NCBI RefSeq assembly: GCF_028502605.1
Contig: NC_079234.1
Location: forward strand, 868,001 to 932,000
Length of the DNA stretch: 64,000 nucleotides
Direction of reading: 5' to 3'
DNA from: Trichoderma breve
Lineage: Eukaryota > Ascomycota > Sordariomycetes > Hypocreales > Hypocreaceae
Part shown: positions 23,001 through 35,600 of the stretch, in pieces
Position numbering within the stretch: the first letter of the stretch is position 1
Layout: the number at the start of each line of letters is the position of its first letter
Made by a program: the position numbers and the translations under genes
Notes under the pieces: model-generated
What the model saw: the letters and a program-made list of their open reading frames with translations, nothing else
What the model was told of the DNA's origin: nothing
Databases searched by the model: none

Positions 23001-26000
23001 CGATAGGACCTTCATAGAAAGCGGGACAACTACTAGGAGAGTAGTTCCAGATACACTATTTTGAATGGGAAACTAAAAGCAGCCATTATCTCTTTCGAGC
23101 TCATCCGCGTCAATGAAGCCTAGTTGGTGTCCAAAACCCCTTACCAGCCTGTGACTAAGTTAAAGCTTCTCAACTTTCGGCCATTTTCGAGAAGCATCCA
23201 GCGGCCCTCACAGCATATGTACAATAGTTAGCATCCTGGGATCATGGTAAACCTTTTCGCATGCCGCACATTTCTTAGCATTGGTCATTTCCCAACACAC
23301 TCTATTCCGTAACCATGTGAGGTAGCCATTTTGGTTATTGAGAATGTCGTATTAATAGTGATACATTTGCACAAGTTAACAGTGGGAGCATGTCAAATCT
23401 TCTCTACAACTCGGGACACAGTTCTAATATTCCTCTAAGAAATGCATAGCAGTACACGAGCTTTGCATAAAATATGGTGTCGATGAAGTTGGCTTACAGC
23501 GGGAGCATCCCGGAGCTCGAAACATTGCAGGGATCCTTCTGAATACTAGTAATGTAATTGTTATGTAAACTCCTTGAAGGCTAGGAAGCTCTGTGATCGG
23601 GAAGCTCCACTTGATTGCCGTTCTGATGCCTCCGATGATGCCTCGAAACTTTTGAGATTTGGATGATCATTGATAGCCCATACAACTTGAGATACGTCGA
23701 CACTTGGCCGACCAAAAACAGCAGGTTCCAAGTATTCAAGAGATGCTAAAAAAATTGGTTTGATAGCTCTTACTTCAAGCTTGTGACGGCGCGATGTGCA
23801 GATTGCCGATAAACGTGTAATTAAGACTGCCAACAAGACTAGATCTTGACAGAGACTATGACACCGTTGACAACTAACCAACAGATAAAAATCAGCCACG
23901 GGGATCACTCTGCAATTTCTCCTCAGTAATCATTATTTTGAATGAGCTGGATGCGCTGAGGGCTCTTTCAGACTCGCTACCACCGTGTTGTTGAGCCCTC
24001 TCATGGTAAGATGGTGTGTATGATGAGCTACAGGCTCATCGAATCGCCTTGGACACATCTCTTGATGCGTGCCCGACCTCTGGCAAACTCTAAATATAAC
24101 GAGTTAAATACATTAGGGAAGTTATTGCATTTCCATAGAGTTCTGAGCCGAGAAGGGAATGGATACTCTGACCGTATCATGAACAACCGAACCTTCTCGA
24201 GGAAATACTTGACACACTCCCCCATTCAATGGATACAATCTTACTATGGCTACAAAGGAGCATTAAAAGCTTTAATGGATATGATCGGCGAAATATTAAA
24301 TCGCTTTGGATTGGATTGACTTTGATCGCAGGCTGTAGAAGTGGCTGTTTACTTGTTGCGTTTTGTTCAACTAGACAAAGGCGGAACACTTATCGTCAGA
24401 AAGTGATCAATTTTCGAGTTTAAAGTATAATAAAAGGCTACTTAGGTCAAGTTAGCAGATAATAAATAGCTTCATCGGGGAGGCATAGATCAATAGTATA
24501 AGCAACAAAGATGCTCTACCTGCCCATTACTCAGATTAGGCCGAGAGCTGGTTCCGCGAGTCCGGTAGATGAATCGACTAAATACAGAAGTAATATGGAC
24601 ATGATAGTCTCGTCATCATTGTCGCTACAGCCGTAAATGCAGCAGTGCTCTTATCGTTATGGCGTCTACGAGTTTAGAAGATCTGACAAGCATCCATCAG
24701 CCATCCCCATTGTGGGCGAGTTAACGAACCACGCTCTATCTCTCCATCCCTTGGACGGGCATCTGTAGAGTGTTCTCATTATTTGGAATGTCGCTAGGCA
24801 GTGCTTGCTTTAAACTCTATTGCGTTTTGCAATGATGGGTAAGCCTCGCTTCGGGATAAGAGACGCCGAGGTTTTCACAAAGCTGGGCAAGATATCTGAA
24901 ACAGCAAAGATCTATCACATCCTGAAGAATTCCAAATAGTGCAAAATAGACGTCGTAAAGAGTATCGTGTATCGTATCTGTGCCAAGAAGCACAGGATCG
25001 CCAAGGAACTCGTATGCCAGATACCTGTCTCCCTGTCTGGTTCATACGGAACTCGCGGATTATGGAATGTTCCAACTGCCAAGATGTCAGACGCCCGAGG
25101 ATTATGCAGTCATTATCACCGTCGCATCCTCTCTCGCCTTTGCCAGTGTTTCACCTCGTGGGCTGAGATGCAACTGCCGGCCGGATTAGTAACTTGGAAT
25201 CACCGTGGCCCAGTATCTATATGCTTAAAAAAAGTCTACGCAAACCCTCCGCGATGGAAATAATAATTGTCCGCCCGCCCTCTGTAGGCGGCAGAACGAA
25301 GAGACAAACAAATCCTCAAGTCTCCGCCATTTCCTCCACACCCTCATGCTTGAATGGAAATACTAGTGGGAATAATAGAATTGCAATTATTAGTCGTTTC
25401 GTAAGCTCACTCTGCCCGGTGCTATCGCCAAAGGCCAAGGCTGCAGAACGCATCTACATGCGCATGCTCCTAACTTAGAACCGCCAATACACAGCGCCCT
25501 CGTACAGTAATATGGAGTACATTAGCCGTGCATGCACACGTCAATCTGCATCTACAGGGATCTCTGCAGGACTGTCCCTCCTTACCGCCATGTCAAAGTG
25601 GAAAAGATGTGGTTGGAGGGAGCCACCAGCGATTGTTTTGGGCAGTCGGTTCGTTGGTTCTAACTCGGTGCTAACACAAGCGACGTTTGATGTCCAAGCC
25701 TCCCCTTCTCGTTTTATGTATTTTTATCTTTCTGTTGCTGCCGGACAGGGTTTTGTGGCACAAATCATGGAGGCACCGCTGTTACTTTTCTAATTGGGGT
25801 GCGTCGGCTTCATCTTGAGTTGACCAAGGCCGTGGCCATGTAAATTCATCAAAGAGCCCAGCTTGCAGGACTCAATTGATTTCATCCGCCGGCCGAGTGC
25901 CGTACACGAATTACTCGAAACGTCCAGCTGTGGAAAGATGAAAAGCCGTCGGCGAACAACCGTCGGCCAATTTTGTTTTAGCTTTTTTTTTTTTTTTTTT

Positions 26001-28905
26001 CCTCTTGGCTTTCCATTCGTTTATTAATAATTCCGAAGGCCAAGGCACGGAGTACGGCTGAGCCTCAGATCAAACACTTTGACAGTCGAGAAGATTGCCT
26101 ACCTGCTACAGGAAATGATTCCGACAAGCTAAATTGGCCGTCAAAATTGCCACAAATCAGACCATGTCTCGGCAGGATTCGTCACTTGCAGTGTGTAGCT
26201 GTTCCGGGAGTCTGGCTGCCCTCGATCTTGGTACCTGAGATGTGACGGTTGCAGATTCGTGGTGGCGATACACAGATACTATGTCTCGTAGGTAGTTGGC
26301 GATGCTTGGCCATATTGAAAACAATCGGAGACGCAACATACTCGCAATACTATCATCAAAGCACGCGATTGACGTGACGAGCTGCTCCCGTTAGTTCCTA
26401 GCAACAGAGAAAGTCACAGCGAGGGTCCGCGTGAAGCCACAAAACCGCTGCACTGGGACTCCGAGTGCCGCCAGTCTACCTAGCGCAAGCTTAAGCTCAT
26501 CAATACTAGGAGTAAAAACCAGGACAGAATCGAGTCTTTCCGTTGGTAACAAGCGCACTCTCTCCCCGGTCTCGGTCCAAGGGCGACGAAATTGTCGACA
26601 CCACCTCGACAAGTGCTACTACCGTACAGGTAGCAATAACACAGTATTAGCACTTGATGAAGCCCTCTCCTTGCTACTGGTTGAGAGCTGGGATCTCCGC
26701 CACCCGCGCCGTCCCGTCGTCGTGGTGCTGGGACCCGAGCGCGACCAATGAACCGGGATCTGCCTTTACAGAATGGCCGTCACGAGGAGAGGCGATCCGC
26801 AGAAACTGGCCATCAAGGTATCAAGCCACGGCTCACCGATAAAAGTCTGGATACTCTGGCGGCATCCCACTAGCTGCTGCTTTGGCGGTAACGTCTGGTC
26901 TGGTGCTAGTCATCCCGAGAGATTACAAACACCCCCGGGAGAACTTTTCTTGGCCGCACGGCCGACACTGGAGTGCGTCTATTACCATTACCTAGTTTCG
27001 AGGCGGTACTCGATGGAGAAGTAGGAGAGAAGGAAGGATTTTTGACAGGTTTGACAGTAGCCGAGATGTTTTTGCCTTCCGCTTGTCTTTTCTTTTGTCT
27101 CTCCTCTTACACGTGAGCGCACACCGACGTATGGGTATCAGTCGCTGTCAATCCAAGAGCGGGTGGAGGCTTCTCCTCGGACATAAGACTCGGCCGCTAC
27201 CAGGGGCTAGTGCATATAGATGATTTGACAGGCCTAAGCTTGGAGGTGCTCTTGTTTGTCGAAATAGCGGTGCGACGCCCCTTCGAGGGTAAAGCGGTCC
27301 ATTCTACGAGTGGATTACTTAGTTTGGAACATGACGATGAAGAGAAGGGCTCCCGTTCATCTGACATTTGTTCATGCACGTCATGGGCGCACATCTCCGT
27401 GTTCATGCAACCAAGGCGTTGAGAAAACACGAGTAAGTAGAGAAAGCCCGGCGTGTGGCAAGCGTCGGGCAGAAGAAACGCGGCTGCTACAGAGGGAGGC
27501 CTTGCTTGGAGCGCGAGGAACAGGTCCCTTGTCTCGACAAAGGCTCAACCCTGGTCGCATTTGCTCCAGCTCCGTATCCTGGGAATTCCCAGAGACAGGT
27601 CACTGGGGACGCCAGTGATTGGCCAGACCGCATTTTGTGTGTGGCTTTGCATCATACCCCTAGCTGGGCCGACAAACCCCTTGACATTCGCTGTCGACTT
27701 TTTTTATATGATATCTTTCTGTCACTGAGGGGGGCAAATTCACCGCATACGAGTACAGGTTACAATGCTCTGTCTGTAACAAATAACAGAACGCGATGGG
27801 CGTCCATCTGTTCCATAAGTGTTCCATTCCCTGTTCTAAACGGGGCCGGGCCAAGGGAAGGGGGCCACATGTTTCCGGTGCAGCAAAATTCATGCCCGGT
27901 TGCGGCAATAGCAGAGCGGAAAAGGCGATTCTGGCTGGAGCGAGACATGGGAAGTATACTCGTTGACTCGTACTCAGCTGGCTTTGCGATGCGGTTGAAA
28001 GATGGAGTGCCGCATCATAGATCGTGTACTGAATCTGTTTGGTCAATGATTCTGAGACATGGAGGCGTGGTTGCGTGGAGCGGGTTTTAGTTTACGACGC
28101 GATGCTGAGTCCCAGCAGATCGGGCCCGCCGTAAGAGGCAATGACATGCCAAAATCCCAACGTGATTTAACTAGCAGGCGTTGAAGGGTGAAGCAAGAGA
28201 GCGGTCCGAAGCACGATTGGATTGGGCATCAAGGGGCAATGAGGCTAACTTTTTGAGATGAACGGTTGAAGGGCAAGACCATGTGGGGATGTGTCAAATT
28301 TTTTTCCTTCCTTTTTCTGTTTGATCAAGTACATCGTGAATGAGCAGGGGTTCAGTCGTGGAGTTTGATTCACAACTGCTTGATACAGTCGGTCTCTTGT
28401 CTTGTGAGTCAGATTGTTGTATGAACCAATGATGCAACGTGGGACCCGAGGCTCTGGCAACGTGCTGCAACTAAGCGAACCACTTCAAGGCATATTTCGT
28501 CGGGAATTTTAAAAAACAAAAGAAGAAAACGTGGTAAATACTTGCCATCTCCATTCTCTAGCGGGACGGTAATGAAGCTACTGCGGCCTTGCCGGCGGCG
28601 ACTTGACTGGTTCCTTGCAGCTTAAAGGCGTACTAAAGCCAACAATGGGCAGCACGGACTTCTGTATTGTGTCATGGCATTTCTCGAAGTTCTCCGGACC
28701 GGTTAACTGTGACGTTGGAGTCATTGAAGTCAAGCAATGCGGACTATGGCGTCTCCGACACACGCCCTGTACACCCCAGCTGAGCCCCGAGTCAAGACGT
28801 GAAGGAGAGAGGTAATGGATGGATGTAAGGGACGTCGAGATATTGTCACGCGTCAACTCGGAAGCATGAGCGAGCTCTCTTCTCAGTAAAAAATTATACC
28901 TACGA

Positions 28906-28952
28906 GTGCGTGTACGTGGGCGTATGCGTATGCGCGCGCGTGTGCGCGTACA
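28906..28952. repeat. alternating purine-pyrimidine tract (GT/GC/AC)
   Basis: About 47 bp of almost strict purine-pyrimidine alternation, including CGCGCGCG, with one GGG break. Such sequence can adopt Z-DNA. No gene is adjacent. Confidence 0.75.
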
Positions 28953-31900
28953 GTAGTGGCATCCAAGTTACTGTACGAGGACTTGCTCCATTCGTGTACG
29001 AGTTTACATCTACCCTTGCCCGGTACCCTGCTCACTCCATCGTGAAGATTAGCTGGGCAAGAGTTATTATGTCTCTTGTTCAGCCTGTGCTGCTAGCAGT
29101 TCTATTAGCTGTCGGACCAGTGGGCGCCGTAACGCGGCGCGGGCAGGGATTCTCGCAGCCCAAGGCATGCCAGGAAGGGTAATTCGGCAGCATTGATTGC
29201 TGGTCAGATTCCGAGGCCATTTTCAGCCACTCCTAGGCGCTCCCACCGATTTGGTCGCCGGCGCCCAGCTTGCCAGGGGGGTGGTTGGTTTCCGTTCCGT
29301 TGCTTGCACTCCGTAATAACCCACGATGCCTCCCACCAAGTGGGCTAGGACGGTTTGACGAGTTTTCCAGAAGCCTTCTGCGGACCACCTGCTCTTGGTC
29401 GATGGCGGGTCCCTTGGTCTTTGCTTTTTTTTTTTTCGCCCATTGTTTCGAAATAGGCTGCCGTTTTGGGGGAAGCCTTCGTATCCCGTTGTGGCGATGA
29501 CGGAGGCAGCAGAGGCAAGAAATCCAATCATCTTGCCTTGCTCTGTCTGCTATGGATGGAATAACTCCAGTCTGTCGGCCCTGCTTCGTAAAGAAACAAA
29601 CTTGCCATACCTTGTAACCAGACCAGACCAGACCGGGCATAATCAAATCTTGTCGGCTCTCGCAAGTATATGTGCTTGTCCCATGCAATCAAACCAAATC
29701 TCTGATGCGTCCAAGTAGGGCCTGGCTTAGAAGCTTGGGCTCTCGAGCATGGTTCCCATCCCCAGCTCGACATGCCGCATCAATGGCACACCATTCAGGA
29801 CCTCTGAACCACTCGAGCCGCCGCTCATCACAGGCTGCAGCCAGTAATGGCGAACAGAGCAAGTCATGACACCAGTTTGCGTACCCGCCCTTTGCAGTCC
29901 AAGTTCCCACCCTTTGGCAAGGACCCATGACTTTTTGCGCAAATAAGAAAAGTCCTTGGCGAAGATTTTTCTTCATTCTTGGTCCCCTGGTTGGGCTATT
30001 TGCCGCCATTCGGGCCTCGCCATCGCCGTGCCGCCGTTTTGTGCTGATGGGGATAGGCTTGGTGGCTTGGTGTTTTGGTGTTTAGAGGGGGCCAAATAAG
30101 AAGAAGGATGGAACAGAAAAAAAAAAATCCTTTTGGGAGTGACGTGGGACCATCACCTTCGACAAAGCCCGTCCAACGGACCGGAATGAAGCGACGAGCG
30201 CGAAATGGAGGGCAGAGTCGGCCATCCTGGACCAGGTTCAATGTGCAATTTTGTGGGTTGAGCTACTGAAGCTCCAACCACGTGGGTTCTTTGGGCCAGT
30301 GTCAGCAGCAAGCCTCTTTTTTTTTCTCTTCTGTTCACCGGTTTCAAATTTTATGCATGTATGCTGGTGGTTAGCTCTGCATGCCGCCAGTCGGTCTGCC
30401 AATGGCGGCAGCTCTGTGTCGTACTTGATACTGGAGGCTGCACGGCGGAAAGCTTACATGTAAGTGGTGATGTCTCCGTGATGCGATGCTTTATCCGCTG
30501 CAGGTTGGAGCTCGAAAGCAAAGCATGGCATGGCATGGCGTGTGGATGCTACATGAGTCGACGTATGAGAAGGAGCAACAGCAGTAGTTCGGTCAACCAA
30601 ACCTGAAGCTCGGTTGGTTGGTGAGCTTCTCCAGATGGCATATTTGCCATCACAGATACAGGGTATTTCCCTACAAGGCGGCGGCACACACTCGCACAAG
30701 TGGATCGTCGCCAGAATTAACAGGCAGATGGAGCCTGTCATTTGCCATAAACCTGCTCCGAACAAGCCTATACAATTCATCGACTGTCTGTCTCATGACC
30801 AAACAGCAGCAATCATACCATTTCCGTGACCGCCGCCTGCCACAGAAGAGCCCGTCGTCTGGGCCTTTCAATTTAGATCCTCGCAGCGTTATCACGTAGT
30901 CTACTGTACCCCGATGTTGTGTACCGACTTAGTGGGTTGGCCTCCCCTCGTCGGACATTCTTTTCCCCTGCCAGGCAAAGAGGGAGGGGGGAGGCAAAAA
31001 GTATGGTGAATCAAGCTGCTGAATGGCCCGAATCCCCATGTCGTTGCCCTCAAGTTGCTGGTGCTACGGAACAAGAGGGCGAGAGCCTAGCAAGGCACAG
31101 GCTCGATACGCCTCTCTCTCTTTCTCCATTCTCTTCCTCCGCAGCTGAGGTGGCTCGCAGCGGTGAAGATGAAGAAGATAATGGGATGGGTGTGAGTAAT
31201 CTATGGGCAAGCAGCTAAACGGCCGGACTCGCTCGTAGTGCTGCAGCATTCCGCGTTGCTAAGTCGTGGAGGGCAAAGATAGCGGCGGACCGTCCCCCTC
31301 GCTTTCAACTGAGCAAGTGAGGTGCCAAGTTGACCCTACTAGCACCAAGTGTGCAACTCCTCCAAGCGGGATGGGCTCCGACACTTGACAGCAAGATGGA
31401 ATAATTTCAAGGGCTTCCTATTTTAGGGCCCCAACGCCACAGTCCGGCTCGAATTCAAGGGGACTGAGCCACGGCGAGGCCCAAAGTAAGCCGCTGAAGA
31501 CTGGGACTGGCCTCGACACGACACGGGGCGCTTTATTTCCCGCTCGACGTACCGGACCCAAGTTGCTCGTATGCGACTATCGAGGTCGTGGCCATGACTC
31601 CAGTCTTGAGAGTCAGTCACAGCCCATTTGGAAACCCCCTGCCAAACATCCACACACCCCCACTCGCTGAAGCTCTCGTTGACACCCTGCTTGGAACTTA
31701 GACACACCTTTGCGGCTTCACACCCCTCCCCCCAGACGTCAGGGCAAGGACCCATGGATGGCAACACTTTTTTGCTGGGCAAACAGTTGAACTAGTGTCG
31801 TAGCACAACTAGTTTAGAGGGGTGGGCGCCTGGCATTTGGTTTGCTGCTCCGGTACCTTCACGCCTCTCTGATTCTAACAACACTGGAGGGCGGGCCACC

Positions 31901-32202
31901 ACTTGTAGTTAATAAGACAGCTCGGCATCGATGCCCGTCATGGGAATCCCGGAGACCTGGGCAGGTAAATGCGTCCCTGTTTTGACGGCTAGCCATATAA
32001 ACGTTGGCCTCCCCCCGCCGTCTGCAAGCTGCTGCATTGGGCTTCATTCACGACTGCGACTAATACGTTCTCCATCAACCTCTATCTGTCTTGCCTATCC
32101 AATCTCTTGACCTCTTCCACCACCGTGACAAAGACACCAGGCCTCTCTCTCCATCGATACGACGCAAACCCCATCACACCTCGAACACCCTTTATAGCAA
32201 CC

Positions 32203-32683
32203 ATGTGCAACTACATCTACGTACGGCCTACCCACCACCATCTTTTATTCATCCCCCTCGATGCTGGGATCAGGATCCAAGACAATGCTAACATAAAATT
32301 CTCCGCCACTTACAGAAGGAGCTGAAATGCCAGCACCACTACCACCTGGTAGAATCCTGGTGCCCCAAGTATATTGCGACTGAGCGACGATGCACTCCTA
32401 CCATTGTCAGCAAACAGTACTGGTAAGTATCTCGAAAGCTGAACATCCTGACCGCATCACAATGCTAACATATTGACTTGCAGGGGTGACGATATCTGCG
32501 GTATGCTCTGCTCTACTTTATCACCAACAGGGTGACCGACTTGCATCGATTGGACATTGACTAACATGACTATCAACAGCTGCCTGCCGTGAACGCCAGC
32601 AACCCAGCAACCACCCTTGGGCGAAGCTCATCCGCAGGCCGGAATCTCGAGCCGCTCCGCACGCAACGGTTCCTGCTCGATAA
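32203..32683 (+). CDS. small Cys/His-rich fungal protein (81 aa, four exons)
   Basis: Exons 32203-32220, 32316-32422, 32484-32500 and 32580-32683; the sum is 246 nt and closes in frame. Each intron has a branch-like element (GCTAAC, GCTAAC, ACTAAC) shortly before its CAG. Donors are GTACGG, GTAAGT and GTATGC. The protein starts MCNYIYKELKCQHH and has C2, C11, H13, H14, C22, C32, C47 and C50 (DICAAC), a spacing that suggests zinc binding. It has no signal peptide or membrane segment, and the tail is Arg/Pro/Ala rich. I recall short fungal proteins beginning MC with the same C-x(n)-CGH type pattern, of unknown function. The upstream CT-rich DNA (about 32070-32150) resembles a fungal promoter or 5' UTR. 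It is the only supportable gene in about 26 kb. The largest open frame in any single exon is tiny, so automatic calling can miss it. Confidence 0.7.
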
Positions 32684-35600
32684 ATGATTCATCTACAAAC
32701 TCTAGCTCAAGAGAGCTGGCAGACATACTCATATAACATGATGCCTGGCATTATTTGAGCTTCTTCAAGCTCTTTCTGCGCAGAGCATACATATCAAAGA
32801 TTGGGACATGGAAAAAAATTTGCATGGATTGGGCCGCCACCACTTCGGTGTGCACAGAGCGGTGCCCGAACAAAATCAGACTTGATGGATACGGCCGAAA
32901 GAGGAGACACACTCTTCTTTTATTGATTGGACGGAAAATGGGAATCGAAATTTGGGCACAAGCACACACGCACAACACTCACACACACACCACACAAAAC
33001 CGCAAACCACCAAAAAAAGCCATAATCGACACAAGACGGCATTGGGACGGGAATGGCTTATACTCTCCCCCAGGTGCGAACCTGGTTCATTTAGCTCATC
33101 TGTTTCGGAGTTTCACTAAGCAGGCATTCTCCGCTGGGATTTTTTTCTTTTTTCTTTTTTCTTTCCTTTTTGTTTTTTGGTCCTTTTATTTCGCTTGTAC
33201 TTCTCGGGACGGAACTACGGGCGCACAGCTATTTGGACGCATCAGCTGCAATTGGGCTGAGCTGCATCAGCCTCTTTACATGCAAAGAGGAGGAGTTTTC
33301 TATTTTATTTTGGGCAAGGGATAATGGAAACAAAACACTGCAATTGGCAGTGCAAAGGCACGGAAATGTCATCTTGGCAATAAAACGCCACGGTATCACG
33401 GCATGACAACAAAAAAACCGGTTCTGCGAGACCAAAGAAAAAAGGACTGGACTTTTGTGTCGGATCACCGCATGAGGCATCAAACCGAATATGGCATCAA
33501 ACGGGTGGTTCTCGGCTATGCTTCGAGCATAAGCCAGACCATCACAGGGCCTGTTCCGAAAGGGGGACAGAGCCTCTTTTTGTTTTGGGAAAGGATTTAG
33601 AAAAAGGGAACATTTGAAAAATGTATGATAGAAGGATATCTTTGTTTTGGGCAAACATGTTATGGGCGTCTCTTTTTTTTTTTTTCTTGTTTGGAAATCT
33701 ATCTGGACAGCCTCCCGAAAAGTCGGGACTGTGGCTGCGCTTTGGCATATTTTGGGAGTACTATGACTTTTGAGGTACCTACATGTACTTTTGTTGGATG
33801 GGAATATTGATCAGTCCGCTAGAGAGCTGGGCATGATTTGTTTTTTGCCTCTTTTTTTTTTACTTCTTTGGTAGTGTCTGGCCCTTGTTGTTCTTCGAGC
33901 TTGAAGTCACGGGCCAGCTTCAACAGGTACAATAAAGTATAACTACTATGAGATAAACTCAAGGGTGCCTCCGAATTCATGCTGTCTCGTCTCATCTCCT
34001 GTTAGTCGGTCCATCAAGGCTGAGACATGCGCCATCCGGGTGCTCGTGAGCCTCTCAAACGGTGTGTACGAGACACATGGCGCAACGCAGCCGCCGGCCA
34101 ATTTCCAAGTACCACATCTTCTTGCATCAGGGCCTGGTCTCACAAAAGACTTTTACGATACGATGGCGCATCTGCACTTGGCCCACCTCATCTCATTCAG
34201 CTCTTCACCGGCCCCATATGCCAGGTTGCTAGGCTCGGCTATAGCCACCTTTGACGGCCAGAATACTCTAGTTGTACGACGGCAACGCCATATGTGTTTG
34301 CTTATTACTAAACATGCCTACCGTCGCATAAATCACGGGTTTCTCGTTTCTTGTTGAATGCCGAGTTTGAAGCTCAGCTGAGCTCAGCCACTGTAAGAGA
34401 GAACGAGAGGGGCGTGTTGTGTTGTTGGGCTGACTTAATCTTGCCTTTTGCAGTACGCCGCGGCCGCGGGGGAGACGACGGGGATGTGCATAACGAGGCA
34501 TCATTTCTACCTCTTTGGTGGAACTCGAGTGTTGTTGGTGAGGTGGTACTCGGATCTGATTTGGGGTGAATGATGCTGTGGCGTATTCTCCGTTGCGTTA
34601 ACCAAGATGTTGTTATTGTTGACGTTGGTGTTGGTGTTGATGTTGCACAGGTAACACAGCAGAGTCTGCGCTGGCATCATCGGTTGGTTCGCGAAGATCG
34701 GAGACTTAATTGCCCTTTCTCGAGTTGCCCTGGCGGTAATTGGACAGCTGCCCCATAGCGGCAATGGAATGCTTCAAGTTGTGTTGCATTGCAGCCATCA
34801 AAGACTAACCCCAGATATTGGGTGCCCCTGATACGACTTTCCTGTCCGTTGTCACATTGTACAGAAGTTGACCTGTCATAACATCTCGCACGTCGTCTCC
34901 GCGCTTTCAATCTTTCGTTCCCCTCATGTTATGCGGTGGCACACCCCCTCTTTCAGCCAGGCTTTCCATCCAATCAGCGCTCGAAGACGCATGACCGCCA
35001 ATTATCTTGCGTCTTCTTCTTTTCTTTTTTCCCTTCCGAAGTCACGCAAACAGCTCACATGTCGGTCTAAATCGTAGTCAGAGCAAATGAGAGCAGAGAC
35101 AGAGGAAGCGGCAGAGACAAGTCGGATCCTCGCTTGGTGTAAGCCTCCAATTGCACAAGCCATGTCTTCATCGTCACCGTCAGTGAAACCTCATGCGACT
35201 GACGGCCAAGTTCATTGGCGAAGGACATGCCCGTGCTCTCTTGTTTCCTTCAATTTCTCCCTGCATCTTTAGCGAGTGCATGATACCACCATCTATCTCC
35301 AGCGTCAACAGTAGAGAGTCAACGGCACACTCTGCCAGGTGCTGTATCCCCGAAATACCGCATCCCGCCCAGCGACCTTGGTAACTCCGTCCTCTGTAGC
35401 CGAGCATTTATTGCCTTCGCTGGGCAAGTAAAAGCGCGCTCATGAAGCATTCTGCTTGCCCCCTGTGCGGCTAACTAGCACGCGCTTAGCTGTGAAGAGA
35501 CAAAGCTACGCCTGGGCCTTTGAATTGCGTCCGGCCCCCAGTGTGAATTAGTTTCGCTGCCTGCCTGGAAACGAGTCGGAAACAAATATGATGGGAAAAG

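Larger units (their letters stand above)
16378..32202. other. gene-poor stretch of about 15.8 kb
   Basis: I could not support any complete gene. Open frames here are short, many start at TTG/GTG, and they lack recognisable domains or codon bias. Items noted inside: inverted repeats at 17792-17819 and 20042-20063, several copies of ACGGAGTA, a T18 run at 25983-26000, an alternating GT/GC tract at 28906-28952, a possible decayed minus-strand frame at 23561-23908, and two intron-like segments at 19460-19602. Small multi-exon genes or long non-coding RNAs could be hidden, as the gene at 32.2 kb shows. Confidence 0.5.

Noticed and set aside
27455..28090. 211-codon plus-strand frame
   Set aside because: Starts at GTG, overlaps equally long frames on both strands, no motif, no codon bias.
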